64,000 bases of DNA from Novosphingobium sp. MD-1. GTDB lineage: Bacteria; Pseudomonadota; Alphaproteobacteria; Sphingomonadales; Sphingomonadaceae. Each line of letters begins with the position of its first letter. Positions within the stretch are counted from its first letter, which is position 1. The notes beneath the pieces were generated by a model. It ran no database searches. It worked only from the letters and a program-made list of their open reading frames with translations, and was not told the origin of the DNA. The translations under genes and the position numbers were made by a program. Location: contig NZ_BBXA01000030.1 in NCBI RefSeq assembly GCF_001014975.1, positions 265,501 to 329,500 on the forward strand. The letters run 5' to 3'. Shown piece after piece: positions 41,398 through 51,091 of this stretch.

Positions 41398-41413
41398 CCG
41401 TTGCAGTCACCAC
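41391..41413. terminator. Bidirectional hairpin between convergent genes
   Basis: GTGGTGAC (41391-41398), loop CGTTGCA, GTCACCAC (41406-41413). The stem contains both stop codons, of the small membrane protein and of traG. No T-run follows on either side, so termination would be inefficient or Rho-assisted. Confidence 0.4.
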
Positions 41414-44109
41414 TCCTTCACATCATCCGCTGCTTCTGCACTGGCACCTTGGGCTCCCTTGGTGATCGCGTCCAGACGTCCCCTAGAGCCGGTAATCTTC
41501 TGGCGACCGGCCGCCTGAGCCCTTTGCACTTCTTCATGAAGACCGTCGGCACCCACCCGTGGTACTGAACCTGAACCTCCGCCGCCGGTTTGTGCTCGGC
41601 CGCGCACCGACCCTGCGCCAGAGACTGCCGGACGGGATACGGACTGTCCGGGGACGAGTACGAGGCGATCATCGATCCCGTCGCGAAGCTGCTCGGCATA
41701 GCTTTCGATGAACTTTACCTGCAATGCTTGGCCTTCTGGGCTGAGCTGGAAAGTGACATCGTCGAACCGCGCATTGCCATAGAAGTCGCGGTTGCTCTCG
41801 ATCTCGGCGAGACCCCATTCGCGGTAGGCTTGGGACAAATTGAGGCTGCCTGCGGCGCTGTTTCCTTCGAAGAAAGAAGCCTGGCTCTCGAGACGATTGG
41901 CAAGCTCCTCCGCCCGACGAGCTTCGATTGTGAAGCTCTGGGCTTCTGTCAGAGATGCGTTCATGCCGCTCGCGGTGCTCGAGATCGATGAGCTTGACGA
42001 GGTGCTGACTGAGCGAACGAACCCATCGCGGGTGCTCGACCAATTGCGGCTGTCAGACATCTGGGACAGGCTCCCAAAGATCCGCGAACGGTCTTCGGAT
42101 GCGATGCCGATGTCGCTGTCTGTCCAAGTGCGTGTCCCGCCGCCCTTTGCTCCGATGCTTCCCGAGAGCACGCCATTCGAAATTCCGGCCTTTGCCCCGG
42201 CCTCACCACCTAGAAACCAGGCCGTAGAGATGTCATCGGCTGCTCTGCGCGACAGCCCGAATTGCCGCTGCAGATTAGTGGAGGCCTGATCGACCTCGCT
42301 GAACGCGGTCTGGATGCTGTCGGAATTCGAGGTGCCGGTCGCGCTCTCGAAGGATGCGCCGCGGCTGAACTGGTCTCTGAGCTCGCGGAACTTCGTGACC
42401 GCGCTGGTTGTCGATTCCGTGGCGACATTGGCATAGGTCTCGCTGTTGGCGCGGGCCTGCGATGCCATCGTCGAAAGGCGCGCCGTGAACTCCTGGCCCA
42501 GCGTCGGCGTGAAGGGATAGCTGGAGGTCGGGATCTGGTCGTAGCTGCCGTCCGGAAAGCTCGTGGTCATTGCCCCAGTGTCGCTGAAGGTCCGCGTCTG
42601 CGGTGCGCCATAGGTGAAGCTCGGCGCGATCGTGCCTTGTGCGAATTGGCGGGTGAGGACGCTCGAGTTTTCGAAGCTCGTGTTGCCGAGCGAGACGTTG
42701 CCGGTACTCGCCTCGCGGGCCGCTTCCTCGGCCGCGTTCTGGCTCGGGTTGAGGTAGCTCGTGGCATGGTGGGAAATCGCCATGGCGCCCTTGGCCACAC
42801 CCCCTGCCAGGAACGGCACCGATGCGATGAGATAGCCTGCCAGCAGACCGATATCGCTGTTGACGTCGGCCATGCCGGTAAAGCTCGCCAGGCTGAGGCC
42901 GTTGCTGCCCGTGACCGCGCTCATGTCAGCCGCGCCCTTGTACATCAGCATCATGTGGAGGATCACGAACAGCGGCCCCCAGGCCGCGAGATAGAAGAAG
43001 CCTGTCACATAGCCCTTGAGTGCGACAGGTCCCGTCTTGGGGAGCAGGAAAAGCGGGAAGAGCACCGGAAACAGCGCATAGAACAGCACGGTCAGCACGA
43101 CGTTCAGGAGTGGGACCCACTTCATGGCGTTGCTCGCAATCGAGCCATAGGTCCGCTCGGTCTGAATGTCGGCGCGGGTCTGGGCGTAGACGTCGACATT
43201 GCCCGCGCCGCTGGTGCCGGACATCGAATGCATGGCCTGGCTCATCGCGTTGATGGTCAGCGTCTGCTTGAAGATTTCGGTCGCGTTGGCCGAGACGCCG
43301 GTGAGGTACTGATAGGCCACCGGCAGGTCGGCAAAGAGCTTCGCCTTGGCGAGCGCGGCCGTCTGGTTGGGGTAAAGTTGACGGCCGAACACTGATCCCA
43401 TCGCATCGACCAGTCCGGACCACTGCGCATTGAGCGTGTCGTAGGCCTCGCGGCAGGTCACGATGTTCGAGCTCACCTGGCCTGAAGTGGCATCCCGGGT
43501 CAGGAACCGTTGCGCGCGCGCCTGGCTCCCCGGCGCGATCGTCGCCCAGATGTCGCCTGTTTCCGCCAGCTCCTTCATCGAGTAGCGGCCGAGCAGGACG
43601 TCGTAGAACACGCATTGCCGGAAATGCTCGTCGAGATTGGCAGCAAACTCCGGATCAGAAATCCGCAAGGAGCGGGTCGCATCGTAGAGCCGCGCGCCGT
43701 AGATCATCCCGTTTTTCGAATAGTTGAGATCCCCAGGCAGGCCGAACACCACTTCTGCCGAGCCCGTGAGATAGTCGCCGACCTGGCTGGTAAAGCTCGC
43801 CATCAAGGCCAGGCCCAGCGGCACGTTGCTGACATTGGCCGGGGCAAGGCTCGGGTTGAGCCGGTCGGTCACATGGACATCGAGCCGCGGCACCATGAGG
43901 CAGGAGTAAATGAGCGTTGCGCCGAGGAACCAGTTGATCCAGGCGCGCCAGTCCTGATTGAACGCAAGGGTGAGGGCGGACAGGCCAAGCCCCATTACCA
44001 TCACCACCTGGAGCAGGCTCTTGTAACCGCCGTTGCCGGTCCAGGCGGCGACCGCCTGGAAGACGTTGACCAGATAGTCCCCGCCGCCGACCGTGAAAAT
44101 CTCGACCAT
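41407..44109 (-). CDS. traG: TraG, mating-pair stabilisation / entry-exclusion target of the F-type system
   Basis: 900 residues. The N-terminal half (TraG_N) has several membrane segments, for example LLQVVMVMGLGLSALTLAF, WFLGATLIYSCLMV and VPLLNVVLTVLFYALFPVLF (shortened). From about residue 450 on it is a hydrophilic Ser/Thr/Asn/Gln-rich periplasmic domain, with a Gly-rich tail. In F, the N-terminal part is needed for pilus assembly and the C-terminal part stabilises mating pairs and is the target of surface exclusion. Last gene of the tra operon, starting 33 bp after the traH stop. Confidence 0.92.
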   Translation of the reverse strand: MVEIFTVGGGDYLVNVFQAVAAWTGNGGYKSLLQVVMVMGLGLSALTLAFNQDWRAWINWFLGATLIYSCLMVPRLDVHVTDRLNPSLAPANVSNVPLGLALMASFTSQVGDYLTGSAEVVFGLPGDLNYSKNGMIYGARLYDATRSLRISDPEFAANLDEHFRQCVFYDVLLGRYSMKELAETGDIWATIAPGSQARAQRFLTRDATSGQVSSNIVTCREAYDTLNAQWSGLVDAMGSVFGRQLYPNQTAALAKAKLFADLPVAYQYLTGVSANATEIFKQTLTINAMSQAMHSMSGTSGAGNVDVYAQTRADIQTERTYGSIASNAMKWVPLLNVVLTVLFYALFPVLFPLFLLPKTGPVALKGYVTGFFYLAAWGPLFVILHMMLMYKGAADMSAVTGSNGLSLASFTGMADVNSDIGLLAGYLIASVPFLAGGVAKGAMAISHHATSYLNPSQNAAEEAAREASTGNVSLGNTSFENSSVLTRQFAQGTIAPSFTYGAPQTRTFSDTGAMTTSFPDGSYDQIPTSSYPFTPTLGQEFTARLSTMASQARANSETYANVATESTTSAVTKFRELRDQFSRGASFESATGTSNSDSIQTAFSEVDQASTNLQRQFGLSRRAADDISTAWFLGGEAGAKAGISNGVLSGSIGAKGGGTRTWTDSDIGIASEDRSRIFGSLSQMSDSRNWSSTRDGFVRSVSTSSSSSISSTASGMNASLTEAQSFTIEARRAEELANRLESQASFFEGNSAAGSLNLSQAYREWGLAEIESNRDFYGNARFDDVTFQLSPEGQALQVKFIESYAEQLRDGIDDRLVLVPGQSVSRPAVSGAGSVRGRAQTGGGGSGSVPRVGADGLHEEVQRAQAAGRQKITGSRGRLDAITKGAQGASAEAADDVKEW

Positions 44110-44142
44110 GTCTGTTGTCCCGCCTGGATGTGGTTGGTCCGG

Positions 44143-45579
44143 TCAGTGGGTGAGGGCGCGGTTCTGGACGCCGCGCGACCAGTCCAGCGATGCGGCCATT
44201 CCGGGCGACATCGAGGCGGCCAGCATGTTCTCGATGAACGCCGTCTTCTCGATGATCTGCAGCACCGCATTGACCTTGAGATGCGTGTTGGCCTGCCGGT
44301 CAGCGAGCGCCTGACGCACGACATTGACCTGATTCTGCCACATCGCGATCTTGGCTTCGTCGGCCCCGATAAAGCTCGACATCGAGCGGCCCGCCTCGCT
44401 CACGATCCGGTCGAGCACGGCAAACAGCAGGTCGACACTGGCGATCTCGGCCAAGGTCTCCCTGTCGTCGGTCGGCATGCCTCGGCCATAGGCCGCCTGG
44501 ACGGTTAGGATCTTGTAGAGCGGGATGGACGCGACTTGCAGCAGTTCCTTTTGCTCTTCGCTGATCGCGGTGTCGTCGCGGATGGCCTGAACCATGCCGC
44601 CGATAAGCGCCGCCACCCGCGGTCGCAGCGCTTTCGATGCCGGCAGGCTCAGCGACTTGAAGCCGGGGTTAAGGCACTTCTCCGGCTCGTCGCAGTCGAA
44701 AATGAGGACGTTGCCATTCGCGGTGCCATCCAGCAGCGAAGACACGAGGGTGGACGAGGCTTCGCCGACGATTGGCACGAACTTGCCCGGCTCATCGTCC
44801 TTGGCCGGCACGTATATTATCGTGCCGAGCAGCGTCATCGCATATTCGGCGAGCTCTTCGTCGAACCGACCGCCTGGCGAGAAGAACGCCGACTTCTTGA
44901 GGATCGTCCAGGTGTAGTTGCGCGGCACGCCGGGATTGACGTCATCGTATTTGCCCGAGCCTTGCGCGGTAGTGCTCGATCGCTGCCCCCTGGTGCCGCA
45001 CCCATGCTTGGCTGCAGCATAGTCGGTGAAAATCCCTTCGGAGTTGCCGATCGCTTCGCAGATTGCCTTGTCGGCAAGGTCGCCCTTCGGCCAGATCCCG
45101 CCCACCAGTCCCTGCGCCATTTCGCAGGAGTTGATGTTGAGGTTGTTCATGAGCTGAGCCTTCTGGCTGAACTCCTGCATGATCTTCGAGCATTCCGGGC
45201 AGACCGTGTCGATCGCCAGGCTGAAGGCGAAGCCGACTGCATTGTTCGCGACTGCCTTCAGCATCGCGACGATCTCGCTCGCGTTGATGAAGCTGAAGGA
45301 CCCCGCAAAGATGTCGATGCCGCCGCAACCGGCGCGAGCGCGCGGCAACTGCAGATTGGCGATGTTGGTGGTCTTCTGCGGGAAGCGTGTCCAGACATTG
45401 CCGAGGCTGTAATAGCCAGCAGACTGCCCCTGGAACGCGGTCGGTCCGTTGACGTTGGCAGCCCCCCCGACGTCGTTCAGAAACGAGTCCATCGAACTGC
45501 CGACGTCGGCCGATGCGCCAGACAGCGGGAGGGCGAAGGGGAGGGCGGCTGCAAGAAGCGCAGCGACGGCTCTTTTCAT
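44143..45579 (-). CDS. traH: TraH, F-type pilus assembly protein
   Basis: 478 residues from the ATG at 45579, beginning MKRAVAALLAAALPFALP, a clear signal peptide; a GTG four codons upstream is less likely. The mature protein carries the TraH cysteine pattern (RARAGCGGIDIFAGSFSF, VCPECSKIMQEF) and an asparagine-rich NNLNINSCEMAQGLVGG block. TraH is periplasmic, linked to the outer membrane, and needed for pilus extension together with TraF and TraW. Starts 1 nt after the traF stop. Confidence 0.94.
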   Translation of the reverse strand: MKRAVAALLAAALPFALPLSGASADVGSSMDSFLNDVGGAANVNGPTAFQGQSAGYYSLGNVWTRFPQKTTNIANLQLPRARAGCGGIDIFAGSFSFINASEIVAMLKAVANNAVGFAFSLAIDTVCPECSKIMQEFSQKAQLMNNLNINSCEMAQGLVGGIWPKGDLADKAICEAIGNSEGIFTDYAAAKHGCGTRGQRSSTTAQGSGKYDDVNPGVPRNYTWTILKKSAFFSPGGRFDEELAEYAMTLLGTIIYVPAKDDEPGKFVPIVGEASSTLVSSLLDGTANGNVLIFDCDEPEKCLNPGFKSLSLPASKALRPRVAALIGGMVQAIRDDTAISEEQKELLQVASIPLYKILTVQAAYGRGMPTDDRETLAEIASVDLLFAVLDRIVSEAGRSMSSFIGADEAKIAMWQNQVNVVRQALADRQANTHLKVNAVLQIIEKTAFIENMLAASMSPGMAASLDWSRGVQNRALTH

Positions 45580-45580
45580 C

Positions 45581-46432
45581 CTAGTAGTCACGTCCAGCTT
45601 CCTTCGATGTGAGTAGGTAAATCCGGTCCTGCAGCTCGTCGGCGCTCATGACGCCGTAGCCGATCGGGATGGGGCGGCCGGTCTGCGCGTCCCAGAGCAC
45701 GACCGCTGGCGTGATCTTGGGCTCGAGCCCCATGCGGCTGCGCTGGTTGGTCTCGACCGTGTAGTTCGGGAAATGCCGCGATGGGCCGCCATCGGTGGAA
45801 ATAGCGCGCACGGCGATATTCCAGGTCGAGGCAACACTCTGCACGATTGGCGACATGACTTCGCAAGCGCCGCAGCTCTGGGCGAAGAAGTAGAAGAGGC
45901 CGTAGCGCTCGGAGAGCTGTGCCATTGCCGCGTTCCGTTCCGCGCTGCGCGAATCCTGCCACTGGCGTTTGCCGAGCGTCGAGACCGGGCGCTGTAGCGT
46001 GTAGTCGAGCTCGGGATCCTGCCAGATGGCCCGTTGCCAGACGTCGCTGAAGAGCGACGCCCGGTCTAGCTGGGCCCGCTGGAAGCGGATGTAGGCCGTC
46101 ACATTTGCTGGCGTCGGCTCGAGGATCGCCTTGGCCTTCAGTTCGCGCAAAGTCGCCGTGATCGCATCAAGTTGGCTGGTCGCGCTGGCCGTAGGCGCAG
46201 GCAGGGGTGTATTCTGCTCCGGCGTCTTGGGACGTTCGCAGTAGAACCAGTATCCAAGCCGCCGCTCCTCGCAATAGAAGCTATCCTGGCGCTCGGCCGG
46301 CTTCGCGCTCGGCGGCGCATCGGCCCGGCTTGTGGCCGACTGGGCGGTCGCCGGAGAAAACTGGCAAACGGAATTGGCAATCGCGCAGGCGGCAAGCAGC
46401 CGCCACGCGACCTTACTGGCGGGCGCGGGCAT
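45581..46432 (-). CDS. traF: TraF, thioredoxin-like pilus assembly protein
   Basis: 283 residues from the ATG at 46432, which lies 20 bp inside the end of traN; a longer upstream frame is traN in another register. A signal peptide (VAWRLLAACAIANSVCQF...ATAQ) is followed by a short Cys-containing segment (FYCEERRLGYWFYC) and the C-terminal thioredoxin fold with a C-G-A-C active site in FFAQSCGACEVMSP. F TraF usually lacks the CxxC; here it is intact, so it may act as a disulphide isomerase for TraN, TraH and TraU, which are rich in cysteine. Confidence 0.92.
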   Translation of the reverse strand: MPAPASKVAWRLLAACAIANSVCQFSPATAQSATSRADAPPSAKPAERQDSFYCEERRLGYWFYCERPKTPEQNTPLPAPTASATSQLDAITATLRELKAKAILEPTPANVTAYIRFQRAQLDRASLFSDVWQRAIWQDPELDYTLQRPVSTLGKRQWQDSRSAERNAAMAQLSERYGLFYFFAQSCGACEVMSPIVQSVASTWNIAVRAISTDGGPSRHFPNYTVETNQRSRMGLEPKITPAVVLWDAQTGRPIPIGYGVMSADELQDRIYLLTSKEAGRDY

Positions 46433-48140
46433 AGTAGTCCTCGATTTTCTGTTGGATGTCCTGGGTTGCCTGCAGCTCGTCAGGCAGGCGGGCGGCGTCG
46501 GTGAACTCGGCATAGACCTCGCTGAAATCCATTTTCGAGAGGTCGAGCCGAGCAAACTCGTCGATGGTGAAGCCCTGGCATTGCTCAGTCTTCGGCTTGC
46601 CCCAGGGCTTGTTCAGCTGCTGGCGGCCTTGCTCCTGCAGGATCCGCGAGAGCTTGGATTCAAAGCAGCAATAGACCTTGCGCTTGGTCAGGCACACGCC
46701 AAGGAACGAGGACGAGCAATAAGTGCCGACGTAGGCGCACAGACCCTGTGCATCCTTCTGATGCAGCAGCATCTCTTCGCGGCTGCAGCCCAGCGCCACG
46801 AGCAGCTGGATGCCCGGGATAAGCGGGAAGCCCTTGCCCTTGCAGCAGTTGAGCACGCCGAAGACCTTGGACGAGCAGCTTTCTCGGGTCCCCTTGAACA
46901 GAGTGAGATTGTTCGGATCGAATTCGCGGCGCGCCTGGTTCATCGCGTTCAAGGCGACGGCCGCGTCCTTGAACTCGTCGTTGGCCTCGCGCTGGATGGT
47001 CTCGCACGAGCCATCGATGCAGTAGACATCGCCGTCGCAGATGAACTGGCCGGTGTTCCCAGGCCGGTCTGGAACCGGGCAATCATAGACCCGCTCCCAG
47101 GTGCGGCAGGGCTCCCCCGCGAGGCAGTCTTCGCGCACCAGCTTGCAGCCCGGAGTGGCTTCAAGTGTCTGGCAGTCCTGTGCCTCGGTGAACTGCGCAC
47201 AGCTGTAACTGCGGCTCCACGCCCAGCACGGCTGCGTCACGGCGATGCCATCGACGATGCGGGTCACCGGATCGCTGTCCGCGCACGTCTCGGTGTCCTG
47301 CTGGCACGAGGTATCAGCCGCAAGACCAGCACACTGGCTTTCATCGCGCGCCGTTGTGACGACGTTCTCGCCTGTCACCGTGTAGGGCGTGGCGCCATCG
47401 ACCGGCGACGTGCAACTGACGAGATCGACCCTCAGATCGCCCGAGTTACAGCCCCAGTAGATCCCGAAATAAGGATCGCACAGGTTGATCGGATAGGACT
47501 GCGTGACCGTGCATTGCGGAGCGGGGTAGCGGTTGCAATTGTAGACCGAAGCCGGATCGACCCCGCTGCCGCCTACGCAATAGTAGCCGTAGACTTGCCG
47601 CTGTTCGACACGCGCGGTCAACGTCACGGGGCAGGTCCGCGTTTCCTGTGTCGCCGTATAGCCGACATTGCAGGTCGCCATGTAGCGCGCCGCGGTTCCG
47701 CTGGCCGGCGGCAAGGGCACGCAGCGTCCCTGCGAACCGCCGATGGCCATTCCGCTCGTATAGGCGAGCGGGTCATCGCTGATCACATTGCTGCGCGCGA
47801 TCGTTGCATCGAGATCCTGCGGCGCAAATCGGGCGCGCCGGTCCATCGAATCCCGCATGGCCTTGTAGCCGGTGTTGGTCGTCGCCTGGCTCGCCGCTTC
47901 GCGGCTCATCCGGTCAGGATCGTCGAAGTAACCCGACTGGCTCGGCGTGCCGCCGAAATTGGGGATGCGGCTTGCATCCGGGTTCGTCGTTGCCGCGCTT
48001 TGCGCCGCGGCTGTCTTGTCCCGCCCGAAAGCCTTGCCATCCGCCTTGGCAGCATCGGTTGTAGTCTGGGCGTTGAGCGGGCCGACGAGGGCGAGAAGAA
48101 GCGCGCCCACGCCAGCGAGAGAGAGGACCGATCGCTTCAT
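46413..48140 (-). CDS. traN: TraN, cysteine-rich mating-pair stabilisation protein
   Basis: 575 residues with the signal peptide MKRSVLSLAGVGALLLALVG. Dozens of cysteines occur in repeating pairs across the central part (for example CNRYPAPQCT, CQTLEATPGCKL, CLAGEPCRTW) and again near the C-terminus (CSSKVFGVLNCCKG). This fits TraN, an outer-membrane adhesin that contacts the recipient surface. The receptor-contacting tip, which defines host choice in F-like plasmids, cannot be matched to a known type from sequence alone. It overlaps trbC by ATGA and traF by 20 bp. Confidence 0.93.
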   Translation of the reverse strand: MKRSVLSLAGVGALLLALVGPLNAQTTTDAAKADGKAFGRDKTAAAQSAATTNPDASRIPNFGGTPSQSGYFDDPDRMSREAASQATTNTGYKAMRDSMDRRARFAPQDLDATIARSNVISDDPLAYTSGMAIGGSQGRCVPLPPASGTAARYMATCNVGYTATQETRTCPVTLTARVEQRQVYGYYCVGGSGVDPASVYNCNRYPAPQCTVTQSYPINLCDPYFGIYWGCNSGDLRVDLVSCTSPVDGATPYTVTGENVVTTARDESQCAGLAADTSCQQDTETCADSDPVTRIVDGIAVTQPCWAWSRSYSCAQFTEAQDCQTLEATPGCKLVREDCLAGEPCRTWERVYDCPVPDRPGNTGQFICDGDVYCIDGSCETIQREANDEFKDAAVALNAMNQARREFDPNNLTLFKGTRESCSSKVFGVLNCCKGKGFPLIPGIQLLVALGCSREEMLLHQKDAQGLCAYVGTYCSSSFLGVCLTKRKVYCCFESKLSRILQEQGRQQLNKPWGKPKTEQCQGFTIDEFARLDLSKMDFSEVYAEFTDAARLPDELQATQDIQQKIEDYYARARQ

Positions 48141-48901
48141 GGAACCTGCCTTTCAAGACGGGCGAGATGCTGGGCGGCGAGCAAAGCGCCGGGGCCGCCG
48201 CCGCGCGCGAAGGTCTCGAGCGCGTAAGCTGCGCTGACATTGCCGCTCATCCGGTCGTGCGGCGGAACTTGCGTCCGGCAGCCGAACCCGTCGCATAGAT
48301 CGAAGTCGCTGCTGGTGACGACGTAGGTGGGAACCGCCTCGATCCCGAAGGCGCGGAACAGCCGCGGGTCGATGCCGACGCCGTCCAGCTGCTCGCCGGG
48401 CTTGGCAACTTTGGCCAATGCCGCCGTGAGAGCCTTGGCGCTGTTGCCGGGCAGCCCGCGCAAGGCAACAACACCGCCAGCCTTGGTCACGTCGTCGATC
48501 ATCGCACGCAGCGCTGCAGGCGGCATCGATAGTGAAGCAAAGGCAATGAACCTTGGCGCCTCGCCCATGCCTTCGCTGGTCATGGCGCCGGCATCGGCCA
48601 CCATCCGGTCAAAATCGAATGTGCTGGCCTCACCAGGCTTCGTGTTTGCGGCGGCCTCACGCGTGTAGCGGCGAGCGTGCGCCTCGGCCTCGTCGGAGCT
48701 GGTCCTCGCCTCCCGCGCCAGGGCTTCGGCTCTGGCGCGAGCATTGGCAGACAGCGCGTCGGCATCGGGGGCACCAGCACTGGCCCGCGCCCGGATAGCG
48801 GCCAGATCGAGGTCCGGTTCGGCCGTCTGCGCCGAGGCGCCAGCCAAAGCAGCAAGGCTGGAAAGCGATGCGACGACAAGAAGATGAGGAAGTTTGTTCA
48901 T
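48137..48901 (-). CDS. trbC: TrbC, F-type pilin assembly protein
   Basis: 254 residues from the ATG at 48901 with a signal peptide (MNKLPHLLVVASLSSLAALA). A charged helical N-terminal part (about 25-100) precedes the TrbC_Ftype domain: FIAFASLSMPPAALRAMIDD, KAGGVVALRGLPGNS, FGIEAVPTYVV. This thioredoxin-like, mostly non-redox fold is shared with TraW; in F the two proteins work together in periplasmic pilus assembly. The gene overlaps both neighbours (traU upstream, traN downstream) by 4 bp. Confidence 0.93.
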   Translation of the reverse strand: MNKLPHLLVVASLSSLAALAGASAQTAEPDLDLAAIRARASAGAPDADALSANARARAEALAREARTSSDEAEAHARRYTREAAANTKPGEASTFDFDRMVADAGAMTSEGMGEAPRFIAFASLSMPPAALRAMIDDVTKAGGVVALRGLPGNSAKALTAALAKVAKPGEQLDGVGIDPRLFRAFGIEAVPTYVVTSSDFDLCDGFGCRTQVPPHDRMSGNVSAAYALETFARGGGPGALLAAQHLARLERQVP

Positions 48902-49926
48902 AGCGCACAGCAATTCCGCTTGCGCCAGACCAGGTAGCCCATGTCCTCGCCAATGGCGGGATAGACCTGGCCTGCCGACATGAAGGTGGTGGAGGCACCA
49001 ATGGGCGCGCAGGCATAGCGGCCCTTGGTCTGCGGATTGGGATTGGTGGCCTGGAAGCGGTACTGTTGCTTGCGCATCACCGGCATCAGGTACTTGCCGC
49101 AAAGCCCTTTGCTGCCCATCGTCCCCCAAGCGACGAGTTCGCGGTGGAGCTTGTAGGAGAAGCGGGCGAGCGCGAGCCGCGATGCCTGCACATGGCCGAT
49201 CGTTGCCGAGACATTGCCGTTGAGCGGATACATCGTGCCCTGGCAGCCCGCGCACCAGAACAGCTCATCGGTCGGCAGCTTGGCCGTTGCCGCCACGCAG
49301 TCCGCTGCACATGCGGCAAGCGCCAAGGGATTGGCGAAGAGGACCGCCTCGGGATTGATGATCGCGGTTAGCTCGCTGTCCTGCCACAGCGGATCAATCT
49401 CGGTGATGTAGAGGATGTCGATCGAGCCGGACTCGAGGCACAGGAAATCGGCGACGATCTCCATCCAGTATATCAGCGGATAGGCATACCAGTGGACATG
49501 CCACTGCGAGTTGTACTGCGTGGCGCCGCCAACCGCCGATGGCCCCGCCATCGACTTGAAGCCGATGTCGAACCCCGGATCGAGCTTCATCCCGCCGAGA
49601 TTGACAAAGCACCATGGCTTCATGCTGACGTCGGCAAGCCGGACCGGCTCCCAGAACCCCATGGCGATGCCGGGCCGCAAACCGCAGAGGCAAACGGGGA
49701 GAGCCGGGTTGCTCGGATCGGGACGGCTCGACGGCCAGATCTTCAGGCCACCGATCGAGATCGGAAACAGGCATGACCAGCAAATGTCCGTGATCGGATT
49801 GACGAACTTGCCGGTGCAGCGCCCGGGGCCGGCCGCAGCCTGGGCTGGAGCAGCTGAGATGATATTCAGGCTGGCGAGTAGAAGTGCTCCGCAAAGCCAT
49901 GACAGAAAGCGTTTTTTCTTGCTCAT
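48898..49926 (-). CDS. traU: TraU, F-type conjugation protein
   Basis: 342 residues. Signal peptide (LCGALLLASLNIISAAPAQA), then the strongly conserved TraU sequence: KFVNPITDICWSCLFPISIG, WEPVRLADVSMKPWCF, then many cysteines (CCAL at the very end). TraU is periplasmic and needed more for DNA transfer than for pilus extension. ATGA overlap with trbC and with traW shows it is in the middle of a tightly packed operon. Confidence 0.96.
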   Translation of the reverse strand: MSKKKRFLSWLCGALLLASLNIISAAPAQAAAGPGRCTGKFVNPITDICWSCLFPISIGGLKIWPSSRPDPSNPALPVCLCGLRPGIAMGFWEPVRLADVSMKPWCFVNLGGMKLDPGFDIGFKSMAGPSAVGGATQYNSQWHVHWYAYPLIYWMEIVADFLCLESGSIDILYITEIDPLWQDSELTAIINPEAVLFANPLALAACAADCVAATAKLPTDELFWCAGCQGTMYPLNGNVSATIGHVQASRLALARFSYKLHRELVAWGTMGSKGLCGKYLMPVMRKQQYRFQATNPNPQTKGRYACAPIGASTTFMSAGQVYPAIGEDMGYLVWRKRNCCAL

Positions 49927-50570
49927 GACGGCGCACGCTCCTTGAGAGGCACGGGCAGCTCGGTGATGATGAGCGCGCGGCCCTGCTGCTCGACGGTTGC
50001 GGGCACCGCGCGAATGCCAAAGTGTTTCACCAGCGTGCCGCCCTGATCGAAGTAGAAGCGCCGCTGACGGGCCTTCATGAGTTCGAGCGGCGCACCGGCT
50101 ACGAGGATGAGCTTCGCCTTGGTGCTGGCAAAGCGGCGGGTGGCCCAGGCGAGCTGCGCCGGATCGTCCCCGTCGAGAAAAACGAGGGGTGCGCGCAGCG
50201 GCACGGTATCCAGAGGATTGACCCGCGTGCCTGCGGCAATGATGACCCGGCCCTTGTCGTCGGCAATATCGCGCGGGACGGTGATCGTCGGATCGAAGCG
50301 CCAGCTGCGCAGCGCAGAGGCGAGGGTAACGCCCGCGACCGGCTCTGGCCGGTTGACCCGGGCGATGGTCCGCTGCTTCAGCTCTTCGTTGAGACGGGCC
50401 GTTTCGCCGGTCTTCTCAAGCTGGGTGAGCCTGGCATGGATCTGCTGAAGCAGGTCCGGTTCGATGACCGGCCATACCGCGCCGTGCTGGCCGTAATCGC
50501 GAGCCATTGCCTGTGGTGCGATGGCCAGCGCCAGCGCAGTGGTGCAAACCGGCAGAGTGAGGAGCCTCAC
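49923..50570 (-). CDS. traW: TraW, F-type pilus assembly protein
   Basis: 215 residues from the GTG at 50570, which overlaps the TGA of the S26 peptidase gene. Signal peptide VRLLTLPVCTTALALA...QAMA; mature N-terminus has the typical GAVWPVIEPDLLQQI; then NRPEPVAGV, the DPTITVPRDI block and the C-terminal YFDQGGTLVKHFGIRAVPA, diagnostic of TraW. It acts in the periplasm with TrbC in early pilus assembly. Confidence 0.95.
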   Translation of the reverse strand: MRLLTLPVCTTALALAIAPQAMARDYGQHGAVWPVIEPDLLQQIHARLTQLEKTGETARLNEELKQRTIARVNRPEPVAGVTLASALRSWRFDPTITVPRDIADDKGRVIIAAGTRVNPLDTVPLRAPLVFLDGDDPAQLAWATRRFASTKAKLILVAGAPLELMKARQRRFYFDQGGTLVKHFGIRAVPATVEQQGRALIITELPVPLKERAPS

Positions 50571-51091
50571 AGGATCGGCCTCCCGACCCCGAGTATGCGC
50601 GGCCCACAGATCCAACCGATCGCGGCATAGCGGCTGTCAAAGCCATCCTTGTGTTCGCTGGTAACGAAGTAGCAGCCTTGCGGCACGCGCCCCGTAGGTC
50701 CAAGCGCCAGCGGTTCGCCAAAGCGGCTCTCAAGCTTGGCCTTGGCCACGGCCTCACCGTTGACGAAGTAGATGCGGTTTTGCTCGGTGATGATGTCGCC
50801 CGGAACACCGCTCACATGCTTGCCGAATGGCTTGGGCTTCGCCCCGAAATGCTTGACCAACAAAGGCGAGGTGGGTGGGTCGAACAGGATGATGTCCCCG
50901 CGATGCACGGGTGCCCCCCGCGTGACCCAGATGGCCCAGTAGGGCAGGCTGGGGCTCACATTGATCATAAGCGCATGGCCCTGCGCGAAAGCGGCAAGCG
51001 AGGAGAGCGCCAGTGCCCCGGCGCCGAGCCCGCCCCAAAGCACGAGCCGGCGCGCCGAAGCTGAGCGGATCAAGAGATCAGCGGGCAGCAT
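50567..51091 (-). CDS. S26-family signal peptidase of the transfer operon (TraF-RP4/TrhF-like)
   Basis: 174 residues from the ATG at 51091. An N-terminal membrane helix (LVLWGGLGAGALALSSLAAF) is followed by the catalytic serine in NVSPSLPYW and the lysine in KHVSGVPGD, with HKDGFDSRYAAIGWI near the end. This is the shape of RP4 TraF and R27 TrhF, which trim the C-terminus of pilin and, in RP4, cyclise it; F itself has no such enzyme. It probably processes the pilin encoded at 59161-59490. Overlaps trbI by 14 bp and traW by 4. Confidence 0.92.
   Translation of the reverse strand: MLPADLLIRSASARRLVLWGGLGAGALALSSLAAFAQGHALMINVSPSLPYWAIWVTRGAPVHRGDIILFDPPTSPLLVKHFGAKPKPFGKHVSGVPGDIITEQNRIYFVNGEAVAKAKLESRFGEPLALGPTGRVPQGCYFVTSEHKDGFDSRYAAIGWICGPRILGVGRPIL

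Noticed and set aside
46332-48227. 631-codon open frame on the plus strand
   Set aside because: Antisense to traN, whose cysteine pattern and signal peptide are unmistakable; the translation on this strand resembles no family.
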